A DNA stretch of 64,000 nucleotides, taken from NCBI GenBank assembly GCA_030248225.1, contig JASANE010011650.1:1-64000 (forward strand), given 5' to 3'. A program made the position numbers and the translations under genes. Positions 1 to 12,880 of the stretch are shown piece by piece. Below the pieces are notes generated by a model. That model ran no database searches and had not been told where the DNA came from. It saw only the letters and a program-made list of their open reading frames with translations. This stretch comes from Trileptium ribeirensis. Taxonomy: Eukaryota; Nematoda; Enoplea; Enoplida; Thoracostomopsidae. The first letter of the stretch is position 1; the number at the start of each line of letters is the position of its first letter.

Positions 1-488
1 CTGAGGTGGCAAAACCACAACGCAGCGCATACATTTTTTGCGTCATAGAATGTTATAATTTGCCTTAAAATATTCCATAAGTCTTTCGCCACTATCCCAT
101 TCAAAAATACTGCATTTGGCATTGTGTATTTGCTCTACGCTAATAAGCTTTATTGTTACTTACCGTGGTTCCAGTTTGCGTCAGTTATCTTATCAAAACA
201 AGCTCAGAGAGGTAAGAACATGATTGGTTCTCCGATTTCGCAAGGAAAATCGATTTTTTAATGGTGTCGTCGGTTTTGAGATCGTGAACTGAGTTGGTAA
301 AACCACAACGCAGCGCATACATTTTTTGCGTCATAGAATGTTATAATTTGCCTTAAAATATTCCATAAGTCTTTCGCCACTATCCCATTCAGAAATGCTG
401 CATCTGGCATTGTGTATTTGCTCTACCCTAATAAGCTTTATTGTTACTTACCGTGGTTCCAGTTCGCGTCAGTTATCTTATCAAAACA
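1..488. repeat. Tandem duplication, ~200-bp unit at 288-bp spacing
   Basis: Bases 1-200 and about 289-488 are near-identical, sharing the start AAAACCACAACGCAGCGC and the end GTTATCTTATCAAAACA. The copies are 288 bp apart, so an 88-bp spacer lies between them. Differences are a few point changes. No coding content is seen, and the left copy may continue outside the window. Confidence 0.9.
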
Positions 489-3400
489 ATTCAGTTGGTG
501 GTATGAATAACTTTTCCTCACAGGATGATGGTGCACTAGTTTTGACTCGGTGACCTGATATTCGTGCATTACATACGCTCCGTTACATTCTGCTTTCTGT
601 GCGTTTTAGCTTGTTAGTGCTTTTCTTTTTATATGACATATGAATTAAGGCGGCTGCGCTTCATATTTTTGGACGATGAACTAATCCTGTCTCTGAAGGA
701 TCTTAAGTATATGGCATAATTTACTTATTTTAAAGACATTGTTTCGAAATCGCCCAAGCCATGGCGACCACATCCTAGCTGTGGACGCTGGCCACAAATA
801 GAATAGATTTTATTTTTGGGTTTTTAGTTTAAAACCAGTCCTGGTGCATTGATGAACCTGAAGTAACGTAAAAGAATAAGCTACACAGGCACGGTTCGGA
901 TTTATAGTATTTCGGTTAATTGGGTACTGAGCAGTATGTTTCAAACTTGGGACAAAATGAGCCAATCCTGTTGCCTCCTTTCTTTTGTTGTGAATCCTAA
1001 TCTCAAGTTGCTTATTATAACTCGCCGTATTTTATCATGTTTTGCCTCGTTGTGTGCTTTCGTACCATACGATTTTTGCTGTTTTAATAACATTATGTGT
1101 TGTGTGAAATTTTCAAACATTAAACTAATATAGTGTGAATCACTTTGGTAAAGATTAATGTCTATCGAATAAGCTTGATGGTGATTGCTTGTATCCAGGA
1201 ATTGATTCTTATTCGATACTGGACCTAAGCTTTCGAAGTCTGCTCATCATATTTCGTCGGCAGATACAAATGCATCGCATCTTTTTCCTAACTCAATCTT
1301 TCTGATCTGACGCTTGGAACAAGACCGAAGCCTGCGCAACTCCGAAAATTATCTGACGGTCTAAAAATAACAAGTTTTTCCTTTCATCATAAAATATAAA
1401 AACTATTCCAACTATTCTATTCGGTTACCGGACAACTTGGTTATGGTTTTTCGTATTTTTGGGTTTATGATGGTAAGCTATTTCGGTCCACCCTCCAGGG
1501 TCTAACAGCGTTCCGCGCTCGGTAAACCTTTTCATACCATATGGCCATGTAAGCTACAATTTAGAGTACTGCAGAACACAAAACCTTCGTTATTATAAAA
1601 GTTATAATACAGTTTTGATACATTTGCATATATTTGCATTTTACGAAAACCACACACCGTTTTTGGTGAGCAGAATATGGCTGTCGCAATTAAGCCCTAG
1701 ACAATTACCTCGGGGCATTTTTATGAAACCAGATTTTCTATGAGATCTTTAGAGTTTGTAAGAAGATAAAAATATTTTGTCGTCGTCTTATAGAGTAGAT
1801 GGTTGTAGTGTGGAGGGGAGCGAGACGGTGGGTATGCGGCAGGGCCTGCTATCAAATATTTTTTTCATTTTCCGTCACAATTTTTGGTCGTAGTTTCCCA
1901 AGTTCTTCCAATTTTTACTTATAACTTTGTAATTTTGCTACTCCAAAACGCAAAATTTTCAATGCATGCGACATACGGAGCTTGGTGGCGTGATAGGGCG
2001 CTTGGTACTGTGGGGAAAGAGGTTATGCCTGACGAGTCGAGCCCATATGGGAATAACACCTTACGGGCAGCTATGCATATATCAACGATATCATCGCGTT
2101 CAACGTTTTGAAGCAAAAACAATTTCTAAGTGAAAGGCTAGATCGACAATTGATAACTAGAAAATCAAGCAAGCACGCGTACGTAGAGATGCATCCCGTG
2201 ATTTGTCAACCGCCTGTCATATCTTTCATGACATTATAGTATAATCAATTAACCCATCTTAGTGTTCTGTGTTTCGTTCAATTAGCATACCAATTAATTA
2301 AAACGATGTTTCTAACACACCTACCTATCTCTAATCAAGTTTTGATAAAACCATATCACAGTTAATTTGAGGAGAATTCCTCGTCAGTTAATTATATTCA
2401 GGCTTTAAAACCTATGAAATAAAATTTGCTTACGAAAATTCATGATACCACACAACTTAACATCCGTGTCGCACCCAGAGTGAGATGTCCGGACCCCCCT
2501 TCCCCATACCGAGTCAACGAAATTTTAAATCAGGTCATGAAGGTTAAATTCTAAAAATTTTCCGCCAAATTTCGCAATGTGGCTAAGTCCTCCGGCTTGA
2601 TCTTCCTGAACCAGTTGTGGCATTCCGATGTAAATTAGACAACGGTACCCTTAAGATGATATTGGACCCTTTCAATACAAAATTGTTGGTGGAGGCCCTG
2701 CTTCACTTACCATAGTTTTTGTGTTCTCGCATACTGAGCTGGCAGTGTCTTCTATCTTCTAAACCATTATTTCATTGAATTCCATCAGTTTTCACTTAAT
2801 CGTTGTATTAAATTTTTAATATTTTTTGAAATTATTTATTTTTAGTTATATAATTTTATATATTACGTATACGAGATATATAATTCATAAGATATATTTA
2901 TTTTACTTGGTCTTATTTTACAATGCAATTCTAAACAAAAAGTTTCATTTATCATAACTATATATTTAAACATTTGACTCGTATCTTAAGACCATCGGTG
3001 TCCATAAGGTCTAGCGGGTTATCCTTCATGGTCGGATCCAACTTAAGTCATATTTGCCCCCCCCCGTCGCGTAGCAATGAGCCTCTACTTCACATCCTCT
3101 CAAGCCTTACCGACCCGTATGCGCGTAGAAAATTTCATTAAATTCGGGTATCATTTAGGGGAGATGGACACAAATTAGCAAAAATTGGCAAAATTTTTGC
3201 GAAAACTGTAGAAAATTGGCAAAAATAATGAAAATATTTTAGCAAAATTGGTGAAATGATGACTTTCTAACATGTTAAAAAGTTTAATCTCCTGACTTAA
3301 CCTCCTTCTCCGCAACCGTTGAATTGACAGATCTTGGACACCTAGCATATAAGCTATTTAGCTACGTGAAACAAACTCTGTACAAACGTAAATTTGTATA

Positions 3401-3826
3401 ATGTGGAAGGAGCGAAATACAATTAGAACATATCACGAGTGTCTAAAAGAAAAGTATAGCAATTCCCAGCACACTAATGCAAATCTATGTTTGATGACAC
3501 CGGTAGTATTCAGCCTTACTTTCTCATTTCCGGGCTCATCAAATCGCCTCGATCCCATGTTTTGTGGGGCGTTAGAACCGCCGTAGTTATATGGCGATTA
3601 GGTCGAGCCCCAGGTTTGTGCGGAGCTTGGTTGAAACGAACATGAAACGAATAGTTTAAACGAAGATTAACCCTGAGCGCAAAACAAGGGACGGGTACGT
3701 AAATATGTCTTACGGAGTTTTGCGATCACCATGGCTAAACATCACTGGAAATAAACCGTAAAACTATTATCATGTATGACGAGGTATTTGAGCATACCGA
3801 CCATAACAATGTTTTAAAATTTTTGT
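489..3826. other. Non-coding stretch, no gene recognised
   Basis: Only short open frames occur, including overlapping ones on both strands at 1884-2122, with no recognisable domain. A very AT-rich patch lies at about 2800-2960, a C-run at about 3058, and a patch of repeated AAATTTTGCC-like words at 3165-3260 that recurs elsewhere in the window. Confidence 0.6.
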
Positions 3827-4224
3827 GGCCAATGTAACTTTAGGGGCTAAGCGAAACGCATGCTATGCCGATCTCGATATACTAAGCCTTAAAGTAAGCT
3901 AAGGTGCCTATATGAAGCATATGCTAAGCCTAAAGGCTAAAGTAAGCCAGAGGTGCGTAAAAAATGCAGATCATGTCGTTTTCGATATAGTAAGCCTAAG
4001 CTAAGATCCTTATATGAGACATGCCCTAAGCTTAAGCCTAAGTTGATGGACTGCCATCCCTGAAACCTTGCTCTAAGCTGTTCTTTTACTAATGTTATAA
4101 CGTAAGCGCCACTATGTTACTTGGGCTGTCAGCCTAAGTCGGTGCGCTGCCACCACCGAACCTCTAGCTCCAAGTTGTGCAATTTTCTAACAATATAACG
4201 TCATGCCTGTAAAATTGATATGGC
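3827..4224. mobile_element. CTAAG-family MITE, rearranged copy
   Basis: The left end (GGCCAATGTAACTTTAGGGG) and right end (CCTGTAAAATTGATATGGC) are diverged versions of the terminal inverted repeat seen in the better copies at 13491 and 30265. Inside are two blocks of AAGCCTAAG words and two copies of the right-hand subterminal segment (TTCTAACAATATAACGT type). This looks like an element inserted into, or duplicated within, another copy. No clear target-site duplication is visible, so exact borders are uncertain. Confidence 0.6.
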
Positions 4225-4451
4225 AATCAAATCTTTATAATAGATATAAAGCTAGAAACTCAATTTGTACCATTGGGTTATTAAGACGATTATTTTTGCA
4301 GAGCTAGCCGTTATACAGTATAAATTAATGATTACACTATTATCAAACGCGCTTAATGGATACCAAAAATAAACAAGATCAATTCGTGCACAAAATATTT
4401 TGAAGGCATTAACAAATGGACTATATCAAAAATACATTGCACAGAGCGGTG

Positions 4452-5052
4452 TGAGCCCAAAAATTTACGAAACGTTAAAAAATATTTTGAGCAACGAATT
4501 GGCATATGGCAGAGTTTTCGAGTTTACAGTTACTAGAGGTGATTGTATCTGATGGTATCTTGCTAGTATAAACTGAAGAGCTGTAGAATACCGGAGTTTA
4601 CACGCGCAGCGATGATATACAAATACATATATAAATATGCATCTTAATCAAGTCCAAAAAATTTACGAAACGTTAAAAAATATTTTGAGCAACAGGCAGA
4701 GTTTTCGAAGTTACAGTTGCTAGAGGTGATTGTATCTGATGGTATCTTGCTAGTATAAACTGAAAAGCTGTAGAATACCGGAGTTTACACGGGCAGCGGT
4801 GATATATAGATACATATATAAATATGCATCTTAATCAAGTCCAAAAAATTTACGAAACGTTAAAAAATATTTTGAGCAACAAATTGGCCTATGGCAGAGT
4901 TTTCGAAGTTACAATTGCTAGAGGTGATTGTATCTGATGGTATCTTGCTAGTATAAACTGAAGAGCTGTAGAATACCGGAGTTCACACGGGCAGCGGTGA
5001 TATATAAATACATATATAAATATGCATCTTAATCAAGTCCAAAAAATTTACA
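4452..5052. repeat. Tandem array, three ~186-199-bp units
   Basis: The word TTTACGAAACGTTAAAAAAT recurs at about 4462, 4661 and 4847, and a partial fourth copy starts at 5047. Spacings are 199, 186 and about 199 bp; the 186-bp unit lacks a short segment after TTTGAGCAAC. Units share TAGAGGTGATTGTATCTGAT and end in AATATGCATCTTAATCAAGT. High identity suggests recent amplification. It is non-coding. Confidence 0.9.
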
Positions 5053-5330
5053 TGAATGTGCCAATATGTTTCCAGGTTATAGATGTCCAGGTTAGCGTTG
5101 GTAACGGCCGGGTTTGAAGTGAACTTACTACGATATGAGTTCAGTATTAGTAAATGCACTTTCAGCATTTGTGCAACAATCAATTTGCATATTGAGGTTT
5201 TTACACTAGTATTATAGGAAGTACCGAGTCTTACGCATAGACAGAGTATAGCAAGACTGTAGTATATTTAGCACGGAGCGATGGCCGGTTCTGAGGTCAA
5301 CTGCTAAACATTGAAGCAGGTTAGATTAAT

Positions 5331-6390
5331 AATTGAATTCGAGTGGAATGAGCGAGCGAGCGAGTGGAACGAGAATTTTCAATTTTGGCTCTGGAGGGGG
5401 GTTGAAGAGGTCCTATCTCTGTGTGTGTGTCTGTGTGTGGCACCTGGATCTCGATAACGGTTTGGCGGATTTTGATGCACGATAGCTCATTCGAACCGCA
5501 ATGGTCGATTTAGGTGTAGTGACGGAGCCCGAATTTTGAATTTTTTGCCGTGCGAAAAGTTATGGGGCAAAATGACGTCATTTTATCCCATTTTTCGGGC
5601 ACCCCCTCCAGTATTTGCGACTTTTCTCAATAAGCACATGAGTTATCCGCAAACTAATAGGCCTATTCCATGTGGCTTTACCAGGGCTTTCCAATGATAT
5701 ATATATAACAAGTTTTTCAACTACTTCCTAATCTGCAGTCTATAAGCTTATAGTTGGCGCCAAATTTCATATTTGGTGAAAAGCGTGGGAAATGCACCTA
5801 AATGTGTGTTTTTTGTTGCTTTTAGTGTCTTATATGGGGTTTCCTGGGCAGATAAGCTCATTGCAAGTGTTAAAAATATTGTTGGGGAAATATTTTTTAC
5901 ACTTCTGGTTCATACTTGGCGTAAAAAATGACGTTTCCGAAATTTTTGGTGAGAAGTCATGATAAAAGCACCTGAATGCGTGTTTATTGTTGGTTTTAGT
6001 GTCGGGTTTTAGTGTGGGGTTTTCTGGGCCAAGAAGCTGATTGCGCGTGTCAAAAATATTGTGTGACAAATATTTTTCACATTTCCGCTTCATACTTGGC
6101 ATGAAAAATGAGATTTTTCTCAAGTGTCGGTTTGAATTCTTTAACTTTCTTTTCACGGTCAATTTAGGGCTTTATTGAATTATTAAATTGTTAGTTCATT
6201 GTTTTTGTACTCGTTGTATGATGTTTTGTCTACTGCATACGTTGCCTATCAAAAGAGGCTGGCGTAACTATGACTCATCATTCACGCTTTATATAATGCT
6301 GCACCTGCGTACTGTGTGTAAGCTTTGTTTGTGTGTGCTTTCTACAACAGACTTCGGGGGATTGTTCTCACCACTCGAATTCTGGCTCGC
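5331..6390. mobile_element. Putative ~1.05-kb element with inverted GAATTCGAGTGG ends
   Basis: GAATTCGAGTGG at 5335 is matched by its reverse complement CCACTCGAATTC at 6371. Next to each end are GAGCGAGCGAGCGAG and CTCGCAAGCGAGC, so the ends are rich in the same short words. Inside is an imperfect tandem pair (about 5775-5948 and 5949-6125, offset 174 bp). No transposase is recognised. A short related remnant lies at 52814-52860. The element type is not known, and the paired ends could be coincidental remnants of one family. Confidence 0.45.
5775..6125. repeat. Imperfect tandem pair of ~174-bp units
   Basis: Both halves contain, in order, GCACCT(A/G)AATG, TTTTAGTGTC, a GGGGTTTTCTGGGC-like word, AAAAATATTGT and TTCATACTTGGC. 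The offset is 174 bp. An open minus-strand frame of 110 codons crosses both halves (5830-6162). Its internal repetition simply follows the DNA duplication, so I do not call it a gene. Confidence 0.7.
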
Positions 6391-7071
6391 AAGCGAGCTT
6401 CATTAGTTTACTAGTAAACTACAGACCACGGCCAGCGGAGCGACGGAATATATCTGCTGACCAATGACTCGCATGACTATCAATGGCAGAAAATTTTAAT
6501 CCCCTGCCGACGTTCGTAACGGCAGGAAGACGAATTAGCGCTTTTAACGGCCGGAAAATTGTTAACCCGCGGCCGTTAGCCAACGGCTGGTTGTCGCGAG
6601 GGCTGAGACGATCTTCAGAAGGCCGTCGGAGGAATTTTATAGCCATCGCGCAGCACAAGTTCAGACAAGGTTTGGCTAATATACTTATTGAAGTCAAGTA
6701 AAGAAAAATCTAATTTTAATTAGATTGTCCAATTTTAAAGAAACTTGTAAATATATTTAAAAAAATTGGTATCAATAAGGCGTGGCGTAAATTGTGCAAC
6801 TATGCTTCGAATGGGCATGCCGGCTATGAACATTAGTTACGCTATGAACGCTTTAATTTTTGCATTATCCTGGAAAGAGGAAATTCGCGATTATAGAATT
6901 AAAATGCGTGAGGACCTATGGTTGCGCAGTGAGCAAAGGGAGCAAGCATTTACTCTTATGCACACTGATAAATGTTACCGTGTCGGTCCGTCTGTTAACC
7001 CGTCCGTCGCCTACCTATTTCTTAATATCTCGGGAATGAAGATATTCATATGAGATCTATTGCATACGATA
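6391..7071. other. Non-coding stretch with a GC-richer patch
   Basis: Bases 6419-6700 are clearly richer in G, C and CpG than the surroundings, and are open on both strands (72 and 92 codons). They contain short inverted words such as GGCCGTTAGCCAACGGC. No protein family is recognised, so this is probably transposon-derived. Confidence 0.4.
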
Positions 7072-7143
7072 CATATGATTCATACTATGTATAGTGTTCC
7101 CCGTGTGCATATAATTCATACTATGTATAGTGTTCCCCGTGAA
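7072..7143. repeat. Tandem pair of 36-bp units
   Basis: CATATGATTCATACTATGTA and CATATAATTCATACTATGTA begin 36 bp apart, and each continues into TAGTGTTCCCCGTG. The pair is non-coding. Confidence 0.9.
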
Positions 7144-7429
7144 CCCATATAGGCTTCATCTTTGCAACCAACGCATGGGGTATGGTAAGCTTCCTTTGAA
7201 AATGGAGCTCTCTCAAGTTTTGCGACTGAGGGAAGATGGTTTTTAGTTATATCTCAAAATGCAATCCTCGTATCAAGAAATATAGCATATATTTTATCTT
7301 CGCCTGGCTATAACTACAACTTTGTTGACCAACGTTTTATGTCATACTGGTGAGTAGAAAGATATATGCACAAAATGGGGTACCAAAATAAGCCATTTTA
7401 ACCCTTTATATGTTGTATTTTAAAACAAT

Positions 7430-7985
7430 CGTTAACAAGCATAATATTATTTCCTGAAAACAATGGAGTATTCATTTGACGTAATTGTGACCAGTCTATC
7501 CTTTTCGGGAAAGGTGTTGTGTCAAATATGTATGTTTCATTAGTTTCAATGTAATGTCATATTTTGTTGAATCGGATATTACAATGGTTTTCTAGGATCT
7601 CGAAAACGATGAAGTAATTATTTGAGTGTACTTGTGACCGATGTACTCTTTTTGGAATGGTAATGGATCCCATGGCCCTCCATGAGCTATATATGATTCC
7701 TTGATTTTTAACCTAATGTTATAATATGAAACCTTTATCGTTATAAATGTTTTCGGAGATGCTGAAAAGGATGAGATGGTTCATTTGATTGCCATTGTAG
7801 CCAATATACGTTTTTGTCCTGAAACTGTATGTCCTGGGACCCCATGTAATCTATTTATGATATTATGGGTTTCAATCTAATGCGGTAACATGTTAATCTG
7901 CGAATATAAAGGTGCTTGAGGATAGAAAAACGATGAATTGATTCATCCGAACACATTTGCGCCTATAAACATCGATTTCTCGCAG
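7430..7985. repeat. Old, diverged tandem repeats of roughly 170 bp
   Basis: Three to four units repeat the same order of diverged words: a GATGAAGTAATTATTTGA-type word, a phrase like TTGTGACC(A/G)ATGTA, a TTTTTGGAATGG-like word, a CCCATG(G/T) word, then CTAATGTTATAATATG. Identity is low, so unit borders are approximate. Confidence 0.5.
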
Positions 7986-8038
7986 CAATAGAGCTCGTTG
8001 CGCAATCGACCTACCTTCTAGTATGAACTCAAAGGTAA

Positions 8039-8322
8039 TGCAGCATTCACAGAGAAGCCTGTGTGCAGTCAATGCACTACGTGACCGGTATAGTCCTAGT
8101 CATTGTTACACAGTTTGCGACGATAGTCGTAACCATTATTACACAGTTTGTGACGACAGTAATAACCAGTGTTACACAGTTTGTGTAATAATGGCTATAA
8201 TAAATGCCACAAACTGTGTAACAATTGTAATGCCCATTGCCACAAACTGTGTAACAATAGTTAGGACTATAATACCGGTCATGATGTGCAGTAATTGCAC
8301 CCGTCGCTGTGTGAATGCTGCA
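8039..8322. repeat. Long imperfect inverted repeat (foldback / MITE-like)
   Basis: The left arm starts TGCAGCATTCACAGAG and the right arm ends GTGTGAATGCTGCA. Matching words proceed inward in mirrored order: TGTGCAGTCAATGCAC with GTGCAGTAATTGCAC, GACCGGTATAGTCCTA with AGGACTATAATACCGGTC, and TTACACAGTTTG copies on the left facing CAAACTGTGTAA copies on the right. The arms are about 130 bp with a centre near 8180. Open frames across it on both strands reflect the repeat and are not called. Confidence 0.85.
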
Positions 8323-11300
8323 CACATAGCAACTCGCAAAACGACGAGAAACGATGCGGGTGCGGCTTCTCCGCCCTCATTGACGATTTTGTCGATCAAA
8401 ATTCAGGTTTCCAAGCCTACTTAAAGTTGTATGATGGAAATTATACGCCAGCAATACTTCAATGACAATGCTACGGTCATTTTAGTCAAATATATAAATC
8501 GAAGAACTCTTTATTTTTCCTTCTAATGACCAAAAGACAAAAACTTTTGAAGTTTATAAATCACAGATTTTAAGAACAGTTATAATTTAATGAGTGATTT
8601 TTGCGTAGTACGGTCCTAATACTTGCCTTACCACACAAATACATTTGCTTCTATCGTATTTAGCAACCCCGAAATCCTACAGATACGGTTGATGGACATA
8701 TGTACATCTATATTGGAAAACTGGTGAAATTTGACTATTTATGGAGTCCAAAATTTACCAAATTTTGCTGTGGCGCCGTCCAGCATGATTAATAACACAA
8801 CCAATATGGTGATATAACAAACCAACTTGTTTATAAATAGCCCTATAATACTATATCAACCCAACAAGCAAAAAATCTGCTCTGCTAAAATTTTGAAATT
8901 TTCACTTTTCTGTGGTAATTTTTAAACTTTGGTTCATAGCTCGAAAACGATAGATCTGACAAAAATGTATAACGGCAAAGTTGTAGCCCTTGATGAGAGA
9001 TTTTTCTCTGCAAAGCCTCTATCGTGATCGGTAGTTCGCGAAAGATAGACAACCCGGATGGCAAATTTCAAAAATATGACACTTGATCCCTATGGGACCC
9101 ATTTTGTCCCCAAAGACGTGTTCGGTGTGTTTAGCGCTTACTGAAAGGGCACAAATAGACTGAATTTGTGATCAAATAAAAAAAATGTGAATATCCATCT
9201 ATCCGGTGATGAGGTATGATCATTAAAGTCGGACAAAAAGAACTTTTTACGATTTTGGCCGCTACAAAGTCATCGGTTGGAACTCTGCCCACTTCGCTCG
9301 CTCCGTTTTAGTTATGGCTACAGGTGCATTTAAGCTTTGTTGACAGATTTGTTAGAACATTCGTAAAAATTACAACGGAGCCGTGTTCAGCTGCAGAAAC
9401 AATCTTTGTCATGTAAGAGGGCATGGCGTGAATCCTAGCGTCAATTTGCCTTGATGACAAAGACAATGACCTTTGGTACTTGTAGATAAAACAAACAAAA
9501 TCAGAAGATCGTTTGTTTTATAAAGCAGTTTGGTTTGATTAAGGGACAACGTGTCAATTTGCTTCCACTTAACATTGAACCAGTAACGGCCTATTAGTCG
9601 TTCAAATTCCAAAATTTGCTGCTGATTGCTTCATTTGTGACGCAGTCAAAAAATTTCGACACCACTCGAATTCCAAATTTTATAGTTGTAGCCATAGAAT
9701 ATAGTTGTTATATTACGCAGGCTAAGTAGCTAGTTGTTTATAAAGAGAGTGCAATATTAGCTTAAATTACCTGTTTTTGCTAGTGGATTTTGTAAGTTTT
9801 TCTGCGTGATATATCTCTACCGATTATTAATAACTACTGGCCTGTCTTTATCCTCAAACTGGTGAATTTTGACTGTTGAATATGAAATTCATAAGGATGT
9901 ACACAGCTATATAGGAACATAAATTCCAAAGCAGGCCACTAAATATCAGTCAGGTTGCTTGAATAGCTGAGAAGATATTCCCTAATGTTATTGTGCACGC
10001 AATGTGGATGAATGCATGTGGATGATGATTGTGTATCAAATGAGCTATCTCGCGAAACAATTCGCAAAGCCAAACTTGAGTTATGCCTGTCATCCTAAAA
10101 ACCAATAACATACATATTCAAATTTTCCCTTGTCTCGGCTAGTAAGAATTCTTCGTTTTGGTTGTTTCACTCACTCACACTCTCAGAGTTAAATCATACA
10201 GAGCGTCAACAAGTGACGAAATCCAAGTACCGTATAACGAGTAAAACATACCGCACAATGCGTAATTAACTATGAAATTATATGGTTAAATCCATAAAAT
10301 ACCTGGTATTCCCATAGAACAACTGGGCATATTTATGTTTATGTTCTTGGTTCTAAGGCTAAAATAAAATCTCAAAATCTGTTTAAGTGTATATTCTTGC
10401 ATAATTACTAAAATGTAGTACTTTTGTGGGAGTCAGAGCACTCTATGGCCATTCCCGTTGCAGTTACTTTTTGATTGAAGACAATCTTCAGCAGCCACAA
10501 AGGATATTTCCGTAGTGATTATTGTAAAGCTGTATTTAGCGCACACATTTCTAAACATACCGCCTAATGACTGAGTGATAAACATGGCTTAACCACAGTA
10601 ATATCAAGCTTACATAGATTTTGTTAGTATTGATTACTTTAGTTTAGTTATGCGCAATTTACAGTAAGAACAATTGATGAAAATATAATCTTAGTTGCTA
10701 GGGATTAAATTTTTACGGATTTTCGTTAAGTAATAACAAATGCCTTGTCAGTGCTCGACACTATTTCGTTTTTATTAACGACGTTGACAAAGGTCAAATA
10801 TATTACAGCGGCTTACTGTTGGAAGCTTTATCTAACCTCAAACTTTAAACTTAAGCGGTGTTTAGGCACCCGATTATTACAGTTTTGAGGGCATGGTTTC
10901 ACCAATGTATATTAATTTATTGATGGATTTTAGTGAAAGACACTAGAAGTATCAAATAACTTTAAGGTAACACGAACACATATTTTAATATCACTTCTGG
11001 TGTAAGCGATTCGTGTGTCACGTAAAAGGAACAGAAATTCCATGAAATTTTGCACGGAATTTGCCACACAACTGGAATACCGAGTCCTTTGGAAAAATGT
11101 TAAAAAATGACCTTGCGCAAGGTCCTCAGGTATCTTATGATACCACAAACTTTCAATTTCTTCTTAGTAAGCTACAACTTTGTACAAGTGATACCGAAAA
11201 TCTGAATCTCACTGTTAATAGATTTCAATTTTTAATGATGGTTTAACAGTTCTCGTTCACGAACGTAAGTTCATGCAGCCAAATCTATGATCACGTACAC

Positions 11301-11600
11301 GCAGAACCTTGGTAGTATTACAATAATAGTCTTTTAGGTAAAATTGATTAATTCGTTGCACACATGGTTTTGTGTCAAATAATATAGTAAATTCTATATA
11401 AAATGGCCAAAAAGATGATTTAACAGTAGAAATAAGACGATGTGTAGATGTATAAATCTGCATCTACACCGAGATAGCCAGAACACATTAAGAGACACAT
11501 TTTGAATCATTGCTGAAACCGATCTGTCCAGCCATTACTGTGTTATACCGACTAAAATCCACATCGTGAATTATTTGCACTAGCTATGTGATGTTAATAA
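8323..11600. other. Non-coding stretch, no gene recognised
   Basis: Only short open frames are present. Bases 8880-9310 have a more even base composition and contain TTCGCTCGCTCCG near 9293, and CCACTCGAATTCC occurs near 9662. Both words resemble the ends of the element at 5331-6390, suggesting an old related insertion without preserved borders. Confidence 0.5.
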
Positions 11601-11601
11601 A

Positions 11602-11790
11602 AATGACAGAAGGCCCTACTACCCATCACGGTAGTGGGAATAACTGGTTCGTTTCTAAAGTGTGACCAACATTTTTACAAATTGGCGCGGTTGAAAACGA
11701 CGCTAGGCCCTACTATCCACAGTATTTGGAAATAGCTAGTTCGTTCCTAAACTGAGACCACAATTTTTACATAGTTCCACGTTTGTTTTG
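11602..11790. repeat. Tandem pair of ~94-bp units, diverged
   Basis: GGCCCTACTA occurs at 11612 and 11706. Each copy continues with a diverged TAACTGGTTCGTTTCTAAA word and an ATTTTTACA word in the same order. Confidence 0.75.
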
Positions 11791-12880
11791 TAAAGCCTGC
11801 GATGCTAATTTGCATTTATATATATAATGTATGTTTATTCTTTTCGTGCATAAACTGACTCATATGAGCGCACATTGCGAAGCGATTTATTTGCCGCGTT
11901 TGCCTAAATGCATGCTTTTGAACTTGCGTTATTATTCGATCATATTATGCGATTTTTTTAAAGAATCGAGTTATACCTCATAAATAGCGTGATGGCTATA
12001 ATTGTACAAGGTACAATGCCGAACTATTTATGTTGAATCCGTTGCTGAGGCAAAAGTTTGTTTAAGATTGTAAAAAATACATCTTGATCTAGTATTTGAA
12101 ATATTATCATTGCAGGTTGTTCGTATAATTTTGTGGACGCTATTAATACCAACTCAGGTAGGTATTAATGTCAATTTAACACTCGAAAATGCGGCATTGT
12201 GTTTTATATGTGTGTTTTGCTGTGGAATATTAGATGGTGAGTTCATAATGGCCTACTTCGTTTTCCCCTTAATGTTTTAATAACGATTATCATCAACACT
12301 TCAACAATCCAAGCAACAGCGCTGTCGTAGCTACTCGATCTTATATCAAGTAACCCACATTTGGTTTTTCAAAGGCCTCGCGAAGTATGGTCTGATTTGT
12401 GCAGCAAAGGGCTGGCATGACGATTTACACTGCACTGCAAATTTGTGATTGGCTAACGCACAAAAAATGATGTTATATACGTTTTTAATAAATCTGACTG
12501 AGGATTTTAAAACTGAGACTTTTGAGATGAATTTAAGCTGTATTAATTGTTTACAATTGTAAAGCCTTGGCCTACGAATGCGGTGACCAAGGGAATGTCA
12601 CGATTTGCATACCCATCTTCATGAGCAGATATTTAGGTTGGAACTTATTTGTGTAATCTTTGAGGGATTTTATGCGAAACTGATAATGGACCACAGGGTT
12701 AAGTAGCAACATGACAGCATTACCAAAACGTGGTTTTACAAATTATGCCCAACTCTGGTTAGTCACTAATGCCGCCGTATGCTTGGATTCTTGTGCGCCC
12801 ATCTGCAGACCTAAATCGCTGAGATTCTCTTTCGATATACTTGACTGAGCAGGTTCTTTCCTTAACTTATATAATGCTAC
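11791..12880. other. Non-coding stretch, nothing recognised
   Basis: AT-rich sequence without an open frame of note, repeat array or RNA gene that I can support. Confidence 0.5.

Noticed and set aside
1884..2122. Overlapping frames on both strands (75 and 67 codons)
   Set aside because: Short, overlapping, without domains; expected by chance in a window of this size.
5830..6162. 110-codon minus-strand frame with internal repetition
   Set aside because: The repetition reflects the 174-bp DNA duplication, and no domain is present.
8023..8424. 133-codon frame and two opposite-strand frames with repeated CYTVC-like words
   Set aside because: These are the TTACACAGTTTG sub-repeats of the foldback translated; all strands are open for the same reason.
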